64,000 bases of DNA from CAKRJP01 sp963597615 (GCA_963597615.1 CAVBQS010000024.1:1-64000), one strand, 5' to 3'. Shown: positions 45,255 to 55,407, counted from the stretch's first letter. Made by a program: numbers and translations. The notes: generated from the sequence alone by a model not told the origin.

Positions 45255-46244
45255 ATGAAAAAGAAAAGTTTAGCAGGAATCCTGGTTCTGTCTATGGCCT
45301 TGAGTCTTGGGGCTTGTGGACAGAAGGCTGATTCGTCAAAAAGTGATACAGGAAAAACGGAAAGTGTAGAAAGCACTAAGAAGGCAGAGCCAGAGTCTAC
45401 GGATACTAAGACAGAGGATAAAACTTCTGAAGAAAGTGAAAAGAAGACGGAAGATACGGATACTACAAGTGGGGAGACGGGGGAGACCCAGCAGAAGAAG
45501 ACAGAAGTTCAGGTTTTTGCTGCTTCGGACTTGGCATATGCAATGAATCAGCTGGCAAAGACCTATGAAAGCAGCCATCCAGATGTAGCCATTAGCTACA
45601 CGGTAGATGGCTCTGCTAGTCTGTTGACACAGATTCAGGCAGGTGCATCCTGTGATCTTTATTTTACAGATTCGGAATCTCAGATGGAGAGCCTTCAAAG
45701 TAGTGGCTTTATTATTTCTAATGGATACACCAATGTAGTGGGAAATAATCTTCTAGTGATTTCCAAAAAAGGAAGTGGCACTACTGTGACAGGCCTTGAT
45801 GATATTGCCAATGCTGGATGCCTTGCCCTGGCTAGCGGAAATCTTCCCTTGGGAGTTTATACCCGAAGAGCCATGGTGGTGGATGGATTGATTATGGAAA
45901 CCGATGATTTGTCTACCATTACGTCGGCAGAGATTTCTAATCAGTTGAATGGAGTGGCAATTCAGGAGAAGGACAGTGTGGCCCAAGTGGTTTCAGCGGT
46001 GGCAGATGGAAACTGCCAGGTGGGCTGTGTACTTTACTCGGATCTTTGTGGATATGAGGATTCTCTAGATATAGTAGAAACTTTAGGAAATGACTTTTCT
46101 GGAAGAATTGTTTACTCCATTGCCCAGATTAAAAATAATCAGGCTAGTGAGGAGGAAACATCAGCAGCTACAGCATTCATGGACTACATTACCAGCCAGG
46201 ATGCAGCCACTGTATTTAGCCAGTGCCATTTTTCTGCACTTTAA
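45255..46244 (+). CDS. ModA-like (molybdate-type) substrate-binding lipoprotein, orphan
   Basis: A 329-residue exported lipoprotein. The signal peptide ends in the lipobox LGAC (Cys21). Residues about 22-85 are a long acidic Ser/Thr/Glu/Lys-rich linker. The remainder is a ModA-type binding fold: VFAASDLAYAMNQLAKTYE, YTVDGSASLLTQIQAGASCDLYF, then GCLALASGNLPLGVYTRRA and VGCVLYSDL. These are the positions that hold an oxyanion such as molybdate or tungstate in ModA. No modB or modC gene is nearby, so the partner transporter must be elsewhere or the protein has another ligand. The ribosome binding site is weak (TAAAGAA). Confidence 0.83.
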   Translation: MKKKSLAGILVLSMALSLGACGQKADSSKSDTGKTESVESTKKAEPESTDTKTEDKTSEESEKKTEDTDTTSGETGETQQKKTEVQVFAASDLAYAMNQLAKTYESSHPDVAISYTVDGSASLLTQIQAGASCDLYFTDSESQMESLQSSGFIISNGYTNVVGNNLLVISKKGSGTTVTGLDDIANAGCLALASGNLPLGVYTRRAMVVDGLIMETDDLSTITSAEISNQLNGVAIQEKDSVAQVVSAVADGNCQVGCVLYSDLCGYEDSLDIVETLGNDFSGRIVYSIAQIKNNQASEEETSAATAFMDYITSQDAATVFSQCHFSAL

Positions 46245-46367
46245 TAATGAGAGCCATAGATGTAGTTTGCGTAGTAGATGGCAAGGGATGCCCCTTGACC
46301 TTCCAAGGTTTTCTGTGATACCATGATAAGCACGATGTTATTATGACATGGAATGCACTTGGTGCAG

Positions 46368-46391
46368 AGAATGTGGGGGACACATTCTTTT
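46368..46391 (+). terminator. Terminator-like hairpin before metG
   Basis: A perfect 8-bp stem (46368-46375 with 46381-46388) is followed by TTTTGTATATTT. It probably ends the ModA-like transcript. The T-box consensus AGGGTGG is absent, so a tRNA-sensing leader is not supported. Confidence 0.65.
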
Positions 46392-46418
46392 GTATATTTA
46401 TTAAAGGAGACAGGGAAC

Positions 46419-48329
46419 ATGAGTAATAAACCTAAGTATTATATAACCACAGCTATTGCTTATGCATCAGGAAAGCCTCATATTGGCAATACCTACGAGA
46501 TCGTATTGGCAGATGCCATTGCCAGATATAAGAGAAGTCAGGGATATGACGTTTTCTTCCAGACAGGTACTGATGAGCACGGACAAAAGATTGAGTTAAA
46601 GGCTGAGGAAGCCGGAGTGACTCCAAAGGAATTTGTAGACAAGGCTGCTGGAGAAATTAAGATTATCTGGGATCTGATGAACACTTCTTACGATAAGTTT
46701 ATCCGTACCACAGATGAAGATCATGAGAAACAGGTACAGAAGATTTTTAAGAAGTTATATGATCAGGGAGATATTTATAAGGGAGCTTATGAAGGTCTTT
46801 ACTGTACACCATGTGAGTCCTTCTGGACAGAGTCTCAGTTAGTAGACGGCAAGTGTCCTGACTGCGGACGGGAAGTAAAGCCAGCCCAGGAGGAGGCTTA
46901 CTTCTTCAAGATGAGCAAGTATGCAGACCGTCTTATTGACCATATCAATACCCATCCGGAGTTTATTCAGCCAGTATCTCGTAAGAATGAGATGATGAAC
47001 AACTTCTTGATCCCTGGGCTTCAGGACCTATGTGTATCGAGAACCTCCTTTAAGTGGGGAATTCCGGTAGACTTTGATGATAGGCATGTGGTTTATGTAT
47101 GGTTAGATGCCCTTACCAACTATATTACAGGAATCGGTTATGATGCAGATGGCAACAGCAGTGACCAGTACAAGAAAAACTGGCCGGCAGATTTGCACTT
47201 GATCGGTAAGGATATTATCCGTTTCCATACCATTTACTGGCCAATCTTTTTGATGGCCTTGGGAGAGCCTTTGCCAAAGCAGGTATTTGGACATCCATGG
47301 TTGCTTCAAGGTGACGGTAAGATGAGCAAGTCCAAGGGAAATGTTCTCTATGCAGACGAGTTGGTAGACTTCTTTGGGGTAGATGCAGTACGTTATTTCG
47401 TGCTTCATGAGATGCCATTTGAAAATGATGGTGTTATTTCCTGGGAACTTATGGTGGAGCGTTTGAATTCTGACCTTGCAAATACTTTAGGAAACCTTAT
47501 AAACAGAACCATTTCTATGACCAACAAATATTTTGGAGGAGTGGTAGAAGATAAGGGCGTCAGTGAAGACGTTGATGCTGATCTTCAAGCAGTTGTGGAA
47601 GCAACACCAAAGGCAGTAACTGCCAAGATGGAAGATTTAAGAGTAGCAGATGCTATGACAGAGATCTTTAATCTCTTTAAGAGATGTAACAAATATATTG
47701 ATGAGACCATGCCTTGGGCCCTTGCAAAAGATCCAGACAAGTCTGATCGTTTAGAGACTGTGCTTTACAATTTGATTGAGGCCATTAAGTCCGGAGCAAG
47801 ACAGTTAGAGCCTTATATGCCAGAGACATCTGAGAAGATCTTGGCACAGTTAGGAGACGGAAAAGTAACAGAAAAGCCAGAAATCCTTTTTGCAAGAATG
47901 GACATAGAAGAAGTCTTAAAGAAGGTAGAAGAACTTCACCCTTCAGTGGAGGGAGAAGAAGCACCGGCAGAAGAGGAAAATGGCATTGACATAGAAGCAA
48001 AGCCAGAAATTACTTTTGATGATTTTGGAAAGATGCAGTTCCAGGTAGGAGAAATCCTTGCCTGTGAAGAAGTGCCAAAGTCTAAGAAATTACTTTGCTC
48101 TCAGGTAAAGATTGGAAGCCAGGTAAAGCAGATCGTTTCCGGAATCAAGAAATATTATAGTGCCGAGGAAATGGTTGGAAAAAAGGTCATGGTATTAGTA
48201 AACCTAAAACCAGCCAAATTAGCCGGGGTATTATCCGAAGGAATGCTCCTGTGCGCAGAAGACGCAGAAGGAAACCTATCCCTCATGACTCCAGAAAAAC
48301 CAATGCCAGCCGGAGCAGAAATCTGCTAA
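46419..48329 (+). CDS. metG: Methionyl-tRNA synthetase
   Basis: A 636-residue class I aminoacyl-tRNA synthetase. The HIGH motif appears as GKPHIGNTYE (near residue 17), and KMSKSKGNVLY is the KMSKS loop. A zinc knuckle is visible as CTPCESFW ... CPDCGREV. The last ~110 residues form the EMAP-II-type tRNA-binding and dimerisation domain (QFQVGEILACEEVPKSKKLL, SGIKKYYSAEEM). The start at 46419 (MSNKPKYYITT) has AAAGGAGA 8 bp upstream; the earlier frame from 46353 crosses the terminator hairpin. It heads a cluster with tatD and rsmA, an arrangement common in Firmicutes. Confidence 0.97.
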   Translation: MSNKPKYYITTAIAYASGKPHIGNTYEIVLADAIARYKRSQGYDVFFQTGTDEHGQKIELKAEEAGVTPKEFVDKAAGEIKIIWDLMNTSYDKFIRTTDEDHEKQVQKIFKKLYDQGDIYKGAYEGLYCTPCESFWTESQLVDGKCPDCGREVKPAQEEAYFFKMSKYADRLIDHINTHPEFIQPVSRKNEMMNNFLIPGLQDLCVSRTSFKWGIPVDFDDRHVVYVWLDALTNYITGIGYDADGNSSDQYKKNWPADLHLIGKDIIRFHTIYWPIFLMALGEPLPKQVFGHPWLLQGDGKMSKSKGNVLYADELVDFFGVDAVRYFVLHEMPFENDGVISWELMVERLNSDLANTLGNLINRTISMTNKYFGGVVEDKGVSEDVDADLQAVVEATPKAVTAKMEDLRVADAMTEIFNLFKRCNKYIDETMPWALAKDPDKSDRLETVLYNLIEAIKSGARQLEPYMPETSEKILAQLGDGKVTEKPEILFARMDIEEVLKKVEELHPSVEGEEAPAEEENGIDIEAKPEITFDDFGKMQFQVGEILACEEVPKSKKLLCSQVKIGSQVKQIVSGIKKYYSAEEMVGKKVMVLVNLKPAKLAGVLSEGMLLCAEDAEGNLSLMTPEKPMPAGAEIC

Positions 48330-48359
48330 TAAAACTACTAGCAAACCAAGAATAAATAT

Positions 48360-48399
48360 GCACTCACGAGAAAACCCACCTCCCGTGAGTGCGTTTTTT
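48360..48399 (+). terminator. Intrinsic terminator after metG
   Basis: A perfect 9-bp stem GCACTCACG/CGTGAGTGC (48360-48368 with 48384-48392) is followed by GTTTTTT. Confidence 0.9.
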
Positions 48400-48505
48400 C
48401 GTATAAAAGATGCCAGCGAACCCAACAACACATTTTCTGCAATCCCCGGCAAGCACGTAGAGGTTCGCAAGCATCCCTTCATACAAAAAACGCAAGGAGG
48501 AACCT

Positions 48506-49267
48506 ATGATATTTGACACCCACGCCCACTACGACGACCCACAATTTGATGAGGACCGGGACAGCCTACTAAACTCCATGGAATCCCTGGGAGTAGGCAC
48601 CATTGTAAATGCTGCCGCAGATCCAGAAGGCTGGGAACAGATTGTTGAACTTACAGGAAAATATCCCCATGTCTATGGCATGGTGGGAACCCACCCTGAT
48701 GAGGTAGGGAAAATGAATGACCATGAGATTGCCCGTATGACCAAACTATTAGAGCTTCCTAAGATGGTGGCAGTGGGAGAAATTGGTCTTGACTACCACT
48801 GGAATGTGGAAAGTATAGATGTGCAAAAACAGTGGTTTGTAAGGCAGTTGGATTTGGCAAGGCAGTTAAATCTTCCGGTAAATATCCACAGCCGGGATGC
48901 CACAGAAGATACCCTAGAGATTATGAGAGAATACCAGGACCTTTCGGGAATTATCCACTGTTTTTCTGGATCCAGAGAAATTGCAAAAGAATATGTAAAA
49001 ATGGGATTTTTTATTGGAGTCGGAGGTGTGGTGACCTTCAAAAATGGAAAGAAACTCAGGAGAGTGGTGGAGAGCACCCCTTTAGAATACCTAGTGCTGG
49101 AGACAGATTGTCCCTATCTTGCGCCGGAACCAAACCGTGGAAAGCGAAATCACTCGGATTATATTCGATATGTAGCAGAAGCCATTGCCCATATCAAAGA
49201 AATTTCCCTGGAAGAAGTCATTGCACAAACAGAGAAGAATGCAAAGAGGCTGTATGGTATTAAGTAG
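48506..49267 (+). CDS. TatD-family metal-dependent deoxyribonuclease
   Basis: A 253-residue TIM-barrel hydrolase of the TatD/YcfH type. Metal-binding motifs are the N-terminal DTHAHYDD, VGEIGLDYHW, NIHSRDA, IIHCFSGS and ETDCPYLAPEPNRGKRN. The family has 3'-5' DNA exonuclease activity and is linked to DNA repair. CAAGGAGGAA lies just before the ATG. It lies between metG and rsmA, the standard Firmicutes order. Confidence 0.94.
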   Translation: MIFDTHAHYDDPQFDEDRDSLLNSMESLGVGTIVNAAADPEGWEQIVELTGKYPHVYGMVGTHPDEVGKMNDHEIARMTKLLELPKMVAVGEIGLDYHWNVESIDVQKQWFVRQLDLARQLNLPVNIHSRDATEDTLEIMREYQDLSGIIHCFSGSREIAKEYVKMGFFIGVGGVVTFKNGKKLRRVVESTPLEYLVLETDCPYLAPEPNRGKRNHSDYIRYVAEAIAHIKEISLEEVIAQTEKNAKRLYGIK

Positions 49268-49367
49268 TCTGGTCTGTTATAATGATGCAAGAGCCAAAGA
49301 TAGATGCAATAGAGATGCAGTAGAGTTTTAATAGAGATTCAGTTGATAGAAAGATGAGGAAGCTTAT

Positions 49368-50237
49368 ATGAGCCCAACCTTAGGAAATCCGCAGAATACC
49401 ATAGAGATTCTGCAGAAATATAATTTTAATTTTCAGAAGAAATTCGGACAAAATTTTCTCATAGATACCCATGTTTTAGACAAGATTATTTCGGCAGCAG
49501 ACATTACCAAGGAAGATATGGTTCTTGAGATCGGTCCGGGAATTGGAACCATGACCCAGTATTTGGCGGAGGCTGCAGGAAAAGTAATTGCAGTAGAAAT
49601 TGATAAAAATCTGATTCCTATCTTGCAAGATACCTTAAGTGGATATGACAATGTTCGGGTGATTAACGAGGATGTCATGAAGCTTGATATTCCAAAATTA
49701 GCAAAGATGGAGAATGCAGGTCGCCCTATTAAGGTGGTGGCTAACCTTCCCTACTACATTACCACACCTATTATTATGGGACTATTTGAGAAGCATGTGC
49801 CCCTTCAAAGCATTACCGTTATGGTGCAAAAAGAAGTGGCAGACCGTATGCAGACAGGCCCAGGAAATAAGGATTATGGAGCCTTGTCTCTGGCGGTGCA
49901 ATATTATGCTGAGCCTTACATTGTGGCCAATGTGCCGCCAAACTGCTTTATGCCAAGACCTAAAGTGGGATCAGCAGTGATTCGCCTGACCTGCCACGGG
50001 AAGCCGCCGGTGCAGGTTAAGGATGAAAAACTAATGTTTGATATTATTCGGGCATCCTTTAATCAGCGCAGAAAAACTTTGGCGAATGGATTAAACAACT
50101 CCAATTTGCTGGATTTTCCAAAGGACAAGATTCAAGAAGCCATTGATAGCCTTGGAAAGGGACCCAGTGTCAGAGGGGAGGCCTTAAGCCTTCAGGAATT
50201 TGCAAACCTTAGTAATTATCTCTGGGAAGAAAATTAG
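49368..50237 (+). CDS. rsmA: 16S rRNA (adenine1518/1519-N6)-dimethyltransferase
   Basis: A 289-residue KsgA/RsmA enzyme that dimethylates two adenines in the 3'-terminal helix of 16S rRNA during small-subunit maturation. The KKFGQNFLID motif is near residues 24-33. The SAM-binding loop LEIGPGIGTMTQYLAE and the catalytic ANLPYYITTPI follow, then the RRKTLANGL region in the C-terminal domain. GAGGAAG precedes the ATG. It is followed after 26 bp by another SAM-dependent methyltransferase, probably in one operon. Confidence 0.97.
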   Translation: MSPTLGNPQNTIEILQKYNFNFQKKFGQNFLIDTHVLDKIISAADITKEDMVLEIGPGIGTMTQYLAEAAGKVIAVEIDKNLIPILQDTLSGYDNVRVINEDVMKLDIPKLAKMENAGRPIKVVANLPYYITTPIIMGLFEKHVPLQSITVMVQKEVADRMQTGPGNKDYGALSLAVQYYAEPYIVANVPPNCFMPRPKVGSAVIRLTCHGKPPVQVKDEKLMFDIIRASFNQRRKTLANGLNNSNLLDFPKDKIQEAIDSLGKGPSVRGEALSLQEFANLSNYLWEEN

Positions 50238-50263
50238 GAACATTAAGAGGATGGAAAGTTAAG

Positions 50264-51421
50264 ATGGATGAATTAAAAGAAGTATTGCAAGAGGGGCTCA
50301 ATATAGATTTTCTTACTGCTACCTTAAGTAATCCAAGACAAAAGGATGGTCCTACAAAGATTAAGGTGCGGCCCTTGCTAAAAGATGACAAGCTTGTTTT
50401 TCAGTTGGAAAGCTTTTCTGGGAACCAAGCCTTTCATAAAAATGTGGAAGCATCGGAGGCGGTGGACTTAATCCTTTCCCATATGGAAAATATGAAGCAG
50501 ATGCAATTAGAGACCAGAAAAGAAATTTATACGGTTCTGGTAAGTAAAAAGGGAAAGGTTACCATAAAGAAAAAAATGCAAAAGTGCCAGAAGGAAGCCG
50601 CCGATTTAAGTCATAACCGTAAGAAAAAATATGTCTTAGAGGAAGGCCGCGTGGTGCCTTTTCTTAGAGACCTTGGGGTAATGACTGAGGAGGGAAAGAT
50701 TGTTCATGCAAGATTTGACAAGTTTAAGCAGATCAATCGCTTTTTGGAATTTATAGAGGATATTTTGCCTCAGTTAGATAAGGGGAGAGAACTGACTATC
50801 CTGGATTTTGGATGTGGAAAGTCCTACCTTACCTTTGCTATGTATTATTATCTTCATGAGCTTCAGGGCTACGATATACGGATCATTGGCTTAGACCTAA
50901 AAAAAGATGTGATTGGTCATTGTAATGAACTGGCAGAAAAATATGGCTATGACAAGCTGAAATTTCTGGAAGGAAATATTGCGGATTACACAGGCGTTAA
51001 CAAGGTGGACATGGTAGTGACTCTTCATGCCTGTGATACTGCTACAGATTTTGCTTTGGCCAAGGCCGTTGGCTGGGATGCCAAGGTGATTCTTTCGGTT
51101 CCTTGCTGCCAACACGAATTAAATCGTCAGATCGAAAGCCAGGTGTTGGAACCGGTTTTGAAATATGGTCTTATTAAGGAGCGGATGGCAGCCTTAATTA
51201 CCGATGCCCTGCGGGCAGAATATTTGGAGCAGGAAGGCTATGATGCTCAGATTTTGGAATTTATTGATATGGAACATACGCCAAAAAATATTCTGATTCG
51301 GGCAGTAAAAATCGGAAAGAAAAAAGATCAGGGACAGGCCCTGGAGGCCTGCATAAGTGCCCTTCATGTGGATCCTATGTTAGGAAGGCTTTTGCAGCAA
51401 AAAGAAGGGGAGAGTATTTAA
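50264..51421 (+). CDS. SAM-dependent methyltransferase, class I, substrate unknown
   Basis: A 385-residue protein with an N-terminal accessory domain (residues 1-165) and a class I methyltransferase domain. The SAM-binding loop is TILDFGCGKSYLTFAMYY (about 183-200). Motif II is IIGLDLKKDVI, and VDMVVTLHACDTATDFAL and SVPCCQHELNRQI are characteristic of a conserved Firmicutes/eukaryotic group (Methyltransf_32-like) with unclear RNA or protein substrate. Start supported by a purine-rich GAGGATGGA upstream. The position next to rsmA favours an RNA-related role, but this is only context. Confidence 0.88.
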   Translation: MDELKEVLQEGLNIDFLTATLSNPRQKDGPTKIKVRPLLKDDKLVFQLESFSGNQAFHKNVEASEAVDLILSHMENMKQMQLETRKEIYTVLVSKKGKVTIKKKMQKCQKEAADLSHNRKKKYVLEEGRVVPFLRDLGVMTEEGKIVHARFDKFKQINRFLEFIEDILPQLDKGRELTILDFGCGKSYLTFAMYYYLHELQGYDIRIIGLDLKKDVIGHCNELAEKYGYDKLKFLEGNIADYTGVNKVDMVVTLHACDTATDFALAKAVGWDAKVILSVPCCQHELNRQIESQVLEPVLKYGLIKERMAALITDALRAEYLEQEGYDAQILEFIDMEHTPKNILIRAVKIGKKKDQGQALEACISALHVDPMLGRLLQQKEGESI

Positions 51422-51449
51422 TAAATAGTTACAGAGGTAGATTTTATAT

Positions 51450-53984
51450 ATGAAGAAACATTTGATCAATGCAGGGATTCTCTTTGCGGTTTTTTTAATA
51501 GCTGTTACGGTCTTTAGCTTGCTTACCAACAAAGGAAATGAGAGCACAACGGCAGATATGAGCGGAGCTACCCTGCCTCAGATATCCTTTTCCTACAATG
51601 GATATAATATGAACCTATTGCCTGGATATGTGGAGAAGATGAAGATTACTTCCATGCGAGATACCATAACGCCGGTGACAGATGAGAAGATTTCTGTAAA
51701 TATTTCTGCCTATGGAAACACCTACACTTCCCTAGAATATCAGATTTATACTTTAGATGGCAGTGAGAAACTGGCTACCGGGACCATTAAGGAAGTCAAG
51801 GACTCGATGGAGATTAATCTAAAGGACAGTAAGCTTAAAAATTCTGCCAGAAAGGCGCTGGACGATGCTGCCACGGAAGAGGAAAGTGAGGACCAAGACC
51901 AGGCAGGTGTGGATTACATCCTGCAGGAAGAAAGGGTCTTGGTTTTGATCCTTACAGACGAAAATGATCGGCAGATTTATTTTTATACTAGAATTAGAGA
52001 TGTGGCTGATACAGGTATGTTAAATTGTTTGGATTATGTAAGTTCTTTCCATGACAATGCCTTGGCAGGGCAAGATCCTGATGATGCCATAAGTTCAGCC
52101 TTGGAAACGGACTCTTCAGCAGTAGAAAGCTACCGCCATGTCACCGTTAATTCAGCCTACAAGACAGTTCTTTGGGGAGAATTAAAGCCGGAAATTGTGG
52201 GAGGCATGCGCTGGAATGTGAAGGAGCTGGGAGACAATTACACCGCTGTTCAACTGCAATATCAGGTGCGGTGTACCGGAGAGGAAAATGATACGGATCT
52301 TTATGTAGTGACAGAATTTTTCCGGGTGCGGTATGACTCCTACACCAAGACTAACTATCTTTTAAACTATGACCGCAACATGTCCCAGGTATTTGATACC
52401 AGCAAGCAGGTATTAAGCACCAAGGGGATTCTCCTTGGAATTGTTCCGGTAGATACCCAGTATCAGGTAAATAAAAATGGCACTATTGTTTCTTTTGTGG
52501 TAAGTGGGGAGCTTTGGAATTATAATAAATCCAGTGATGAAATGTCCAAGGTATTTTCCTTTGCAGATGCAGAGAGGGCAGACCTCAGGAACTTGAATCC
52601 TAAGTATGATATTAAGATTTTGGATATTGACAAAAGTGGAAATACTACCTTTGCAGTCTATGGTTATATGAACCGTGGAGGCCACGAAGGTCAGGTGGGA
52701 GTTGCCATTTACTATTACGACATTAGTAAGAATTCTGTTGACGAGCGGGTATTTATAAAGAGCAATAAGTCCTACGAGATTGTCCAGCAGGAACTGGAAA
52801 GTCTGATTTACTATGATGAAGGAGAAGACCGCCTTTATGCTATGGTGGATGGAATCCTCTATGATTGTAATGTTACTCTGGATACAAAAGATGAGCTGGT
52901 AACAGACCTTTCGGAAAATCAGTATGTGGTATCTGAGGATAGCTCCATGGTAGCTTATCAGACTAATGGAGACTTAGATACAGCTACAGAGATAGAAGTT
53001 AGAAATCTGGCAGAAGGAACCAGTTTTACCCTATCCTGCCAGGAAGGAGAATGCATCAGACCTTTAGGTTTTGTGAAGACCGATGTGGTTTATGGTGTGG
53101 CAAAAACTGCCGATACAGGAAGTACCGCTTCCGGGGTGACTGTGCTTCCTATGTACAAAATAGAAATTGCAGATGAAAGGGGAACAGTAGTAAAAACCTA
53201 TGAAAACCAGGGCATCTACATTTCTGGAATTAGTATTGAAGATAATATGATTACGGTGGAGCGCTTAACTAAGGATGGAGAGGGTTACGCTTCAACAGCC
53301 AAAGATTATATTACCAACAATGATCAGCAAAAGGAGAGTAATATTACCCTAGAGACCTACCTTACAGATCTTAAGGGAACTCAGGTGAGATTAATCTACA
53401 CAGAAGGAATTTCCGATCAGAATCCTAGAGTCTTGAACCCGAAACAGGTCATGTACGAAAATACAGTGGAGCTGTCCTTTGATGAAAAAAAATCTGAGGC
53501 GGCATCTAAGTATTATGTATATGCTACGGGGACTTTACAAAAGATTTATAATAGGGCAGCCACAGGTATTCAGGCAGCAGATAGCCTCTATGGAGTGGTG
53601 GTAGATGAAAACCAGCAATATATCTGGGAGCGGGGAAACAGAGATCTTTACTGTGAACTTGATACTAGCAAGGAAAGTATCACCAAGTTAAAATCTGCTT
53701 TAAACCAGGGAAAATCTGCGGTAGATGCAGTGGGAGAGATCAATGATGGAAAAGTCTTAGACCTGAGTGGATGTTCGGTAGAAGAACTCTTATATATCAT
53801 AGACCAGGGAAATCCTGTAGTGGCAATGTTAGATAGCAATACATCTATCCTCTTAGTGGGCTATGATGATAGCAATGTGTATTATTTGGGACTTTCTGAT
53901 GAGGAGTCTACGGAAATTACCTATGAAGAATTAAATACCAAGACCGCAGGCAGTGGCCATACCTACATTGGATTTGGAAAATAA
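51450..53984 (+). CDS. Large membrane-anchored extracellular protein with C39-like, apparently inactive C-terminal domain
   Basis: An 844-residue protein with one N-terminal membrane helix (residues 6-26) and a long extracellular part. Residues about 45-700 alternate beta-rich segments and are reminiscent of propeller-like repeats (YTLDGSEKLATGTI, AMVDGILYDCNV), but no named family is clear. The last ~85 residues resemble the C-terminal half of a papain/C39-type fold (LLYIIDQGNPVVAMLD, SILLVGYDDSNVYYLG). I see no catalytic Cys or His at the expected positions, so it may be a binding rather than a peptidase domain. It lies between the methyltransferase and asnS and is probably a conserved Lachnospiraceae envelope protein. 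Confidence 0.8.
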   Translation: MKKHLINAGILFAVFLIAVTVFSLLTNKGNESTTADMSGATLPQISFSYNGYNMNLLPGYVEKMKITSMRDTITPVTDEKISVNISAYGNTYTSLEYQIYTLDGSEKLATGTIKEVKDSMEINLKDSKLKNSARKALDDAATEEESEDQDQAGVDYILQEERVLVLILTDENDRQIYFYTRIRDVADTGMLNCLDYVSSFHDNALAGQDPDDAISSALETDSSAVESYRHVTVNSAYKTVLWGELKPEIVGGMRWNVKELGDNYTAVQLQYQVRCTGEENDTDLYVVTEFFRVRYDSYTKTNYLLNYDRNMSQVFDTSKQVLSTKGILLGIVPVDTQYQVNKNGTIVSFVVSGELWNYNKSSDEMSKVFSFADAERADLRNLNPKYDIKILDIDKSGNTTFAVYGYMNRGGHEGQVGVAIYYYDISKNSVDERVFIKSNKSYEIVQQELESLIYYDEGEDRLYAMVDGILYDCNVTLDTKDELVTDLSENQYVVSEDSSMVAYQTNGDLDTATEIEVRNLAEGTSFTLSCQEGECIRPLGFVKTDVVYGVAKTADTGSTASGVTVLPMYKIEIADERGTVVKTYENQGIYISGISIEDNMITVERLTKDGEGYASTAKDYITNNDQQKESNITLETYLTDLKGTQVRLIYTEGISDQNPRVLNPKQVMYENTVELSFDEKKSEAASKYYVYATGTLQKIYNRAATGIQAADSLYGVVVDENQQYIWERGNRDLYCELDTSKESITKLKSALNQGKSAVDAVGEINDGKVLDLSGCSVEELLYIIDQGNPVVAMLDSNTSILLVGYDDSNVYYLGLSDEESTEITYEELNTKTAGSGHTYIGFGK

Positions 53985-54015
53985 AATGAGAATGTCAGAA
54001 GGAGAAGGAACAAAG

Positions 54016-55407
54016 ATGGAACTTATTACAATTCGGGAATTATACAAAAACAGTGAGAAATATTTAGACAAAAAAATATCTGTAGGAGGATGGGTGCGAA
54101 GTGTCAGAGACTCTAAATCCTTTGGATTTATTGTGTTAAGTGATGGAACCTTCTTTCAACCCCTGCAGATCGTTTACCACGACGCCATGGATAATTTTGC
54201 AGAAATCTCTAAGATGAATGTGGGAGCAGCCTTAATTGTCACCGGAACCTTGGTGGCCACACCTCAGGCAAAACAGCCCTTCGAAATTCAGGCAGACACC
54301 GTGGAGGTGGAGGGAACTTCTGCACCGGATTATCCTTTGCAGAAGAAACGCCATAGCTTCGAGTATTTACGAACCATCTCTCATTTAAGACCTAGAGCCA
54401 ATGCCTTCCAGGCTGTTTTTCGTGTTCGTTCTTTAACAGCCTATGCCATTCATAAATTTTTCCAGGAGCGGGGCTTTGTCTATGTCCATACTCCATTGAT
54501 CACTGGAAGTGACTGTGAAGGGGCTGGAGAAATGTTCCGGGTTACTACCTTAGATATGGAGAACCTTCCCAAGAAAGAGGACGGTAGTGTAGATTACAGC
54601 AAAGACTTCTTCGGAAAAGAAACCAGCCTTACGGTAAGTGGCCAGCTAAATGCAGAGACCTTTGCCCAGGCCTTCCGTAATGTCTACACCTTTGGACCAA
54701 CCTTCCGGGCAGAGAATTCCAATACCACCCGCCATGCAGCAGAGTTCTGGATGATCGAGCCGGAGATCGCATTTGCGGATTTAAATGATGATATGGAACT
54801 GGCAGAGGATATGCTAAAATATGTCATTAATTATGTACTGGAAAATGCTCCGGAGGAAATGAATTTCTTTAATTCCTTTGTGGACAAGGGGCTTTTAGAC
54901 CGCCTTCACAATGTAGTAGATTCTGAGTTTGCCAGAGTCACCTATACAGAGGCTATTGAAATCTTAGAGAAGAATAATGACAAGTTTGAGTATAAGGTTT
55001 CCTGGGGAACCGATCTTCAGACAGAGCATGAAAGATACCTTACAGAAGAAGTGTATAAAAGACCGGTATTTGTCACGGATTATCCAAAGGAGATTAAGGC
55101 CTTCTACATGAAAATGAATGAGGACAATAAAACTGTAGCTGCGGTAGATTGTTTGGTGCCTGGAATCGGGGAAATCATCGGGGGAAGTCAAAGAGAGGAT
55201 GATTATGACAAACTGCTAGCCCGCATGGAGAAATTGGGGATGAAGGTAGAAGAATATAGCTTCTACACAGACCTTAGAAAATATGGATCTACCCGCCACG
55301 CAGGATTTGGCCTTGGATTTGAAAGATGCATTATGTATCTTACAGGAATGGGTAATATCAGAGACGTAGTGCCATTCCCAAGAACTGTAAACAACTGTGA
55401 ATTATAA
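54016..55407 (+). CDS. asnS: Asparaginyl-tRNA synthetase
   Basis: A 463-residue class IIb aminoacyl-tRNA synthetase. The N-terminal OB-fold anticodon-binding domain has VGGWVRSVRDSKSFGFI. The catalytic domain shows HTPLITGSDCEGAGEMF, motif 2 (YTFGPTFRAENSNTTRH, typical for AsnRS) and motif 3 (GFGLGFERCIMYLTG). The start at 54016 (MELITIREL) matches the usual family length and has AGAAGGA 6 bp upstream. Earlier in-frame ATG codons from 53953 lie in or just after the previous gene and lack a ribosome binding site. Confidence 0.97.
   Translation: MELITIRELYKNSEKYLDKKISVGGWVRSVRDSKSFGFIVLSDGTFFQPLQIVYHDAMDNFAEISKMNVGAALIVTGTLVATPQAKQPFEIQADTVEVEGTSAPDYPLQKKRHSFEYLRTISHLRPRANAFQAVFRVRSLTAYAIHKFFQERGFVYVHTPLITGSDCEGAGEMFRVTTLDMENLPKKEDGSVDYSKDFFGKETSLTVSGQLNAETFAQAFRNVYTFGPTFRAENSNTTRHAAEFWMIEPEIAFADLNDDMELAEDMLKYVINYVLENAPEEMNFFNSFVDKGLLDRLHNVVDSEFARVTYTEAIEILEKNNDKFEYKVSWGTDLQTEHERYLTEEVYKRPVFVTDYPKEIKAFYMKMNEDNKTVAAVDCLVPGIGEIIGGSQREDDYDKLLARMEKLGMKVEEYSFYTDLRKYGSTRHAGFGLGFERCIMYLTGMGNIRDVVPFPRTVNNCEL

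Noticed and set aside
46245..46418. T-box leader upstream of metG
   Set aside because: A terminator hairpin is present, but the conserved T-box sequence is absent and the hairpin is adequately explained as the end of the ModA-like transcript.
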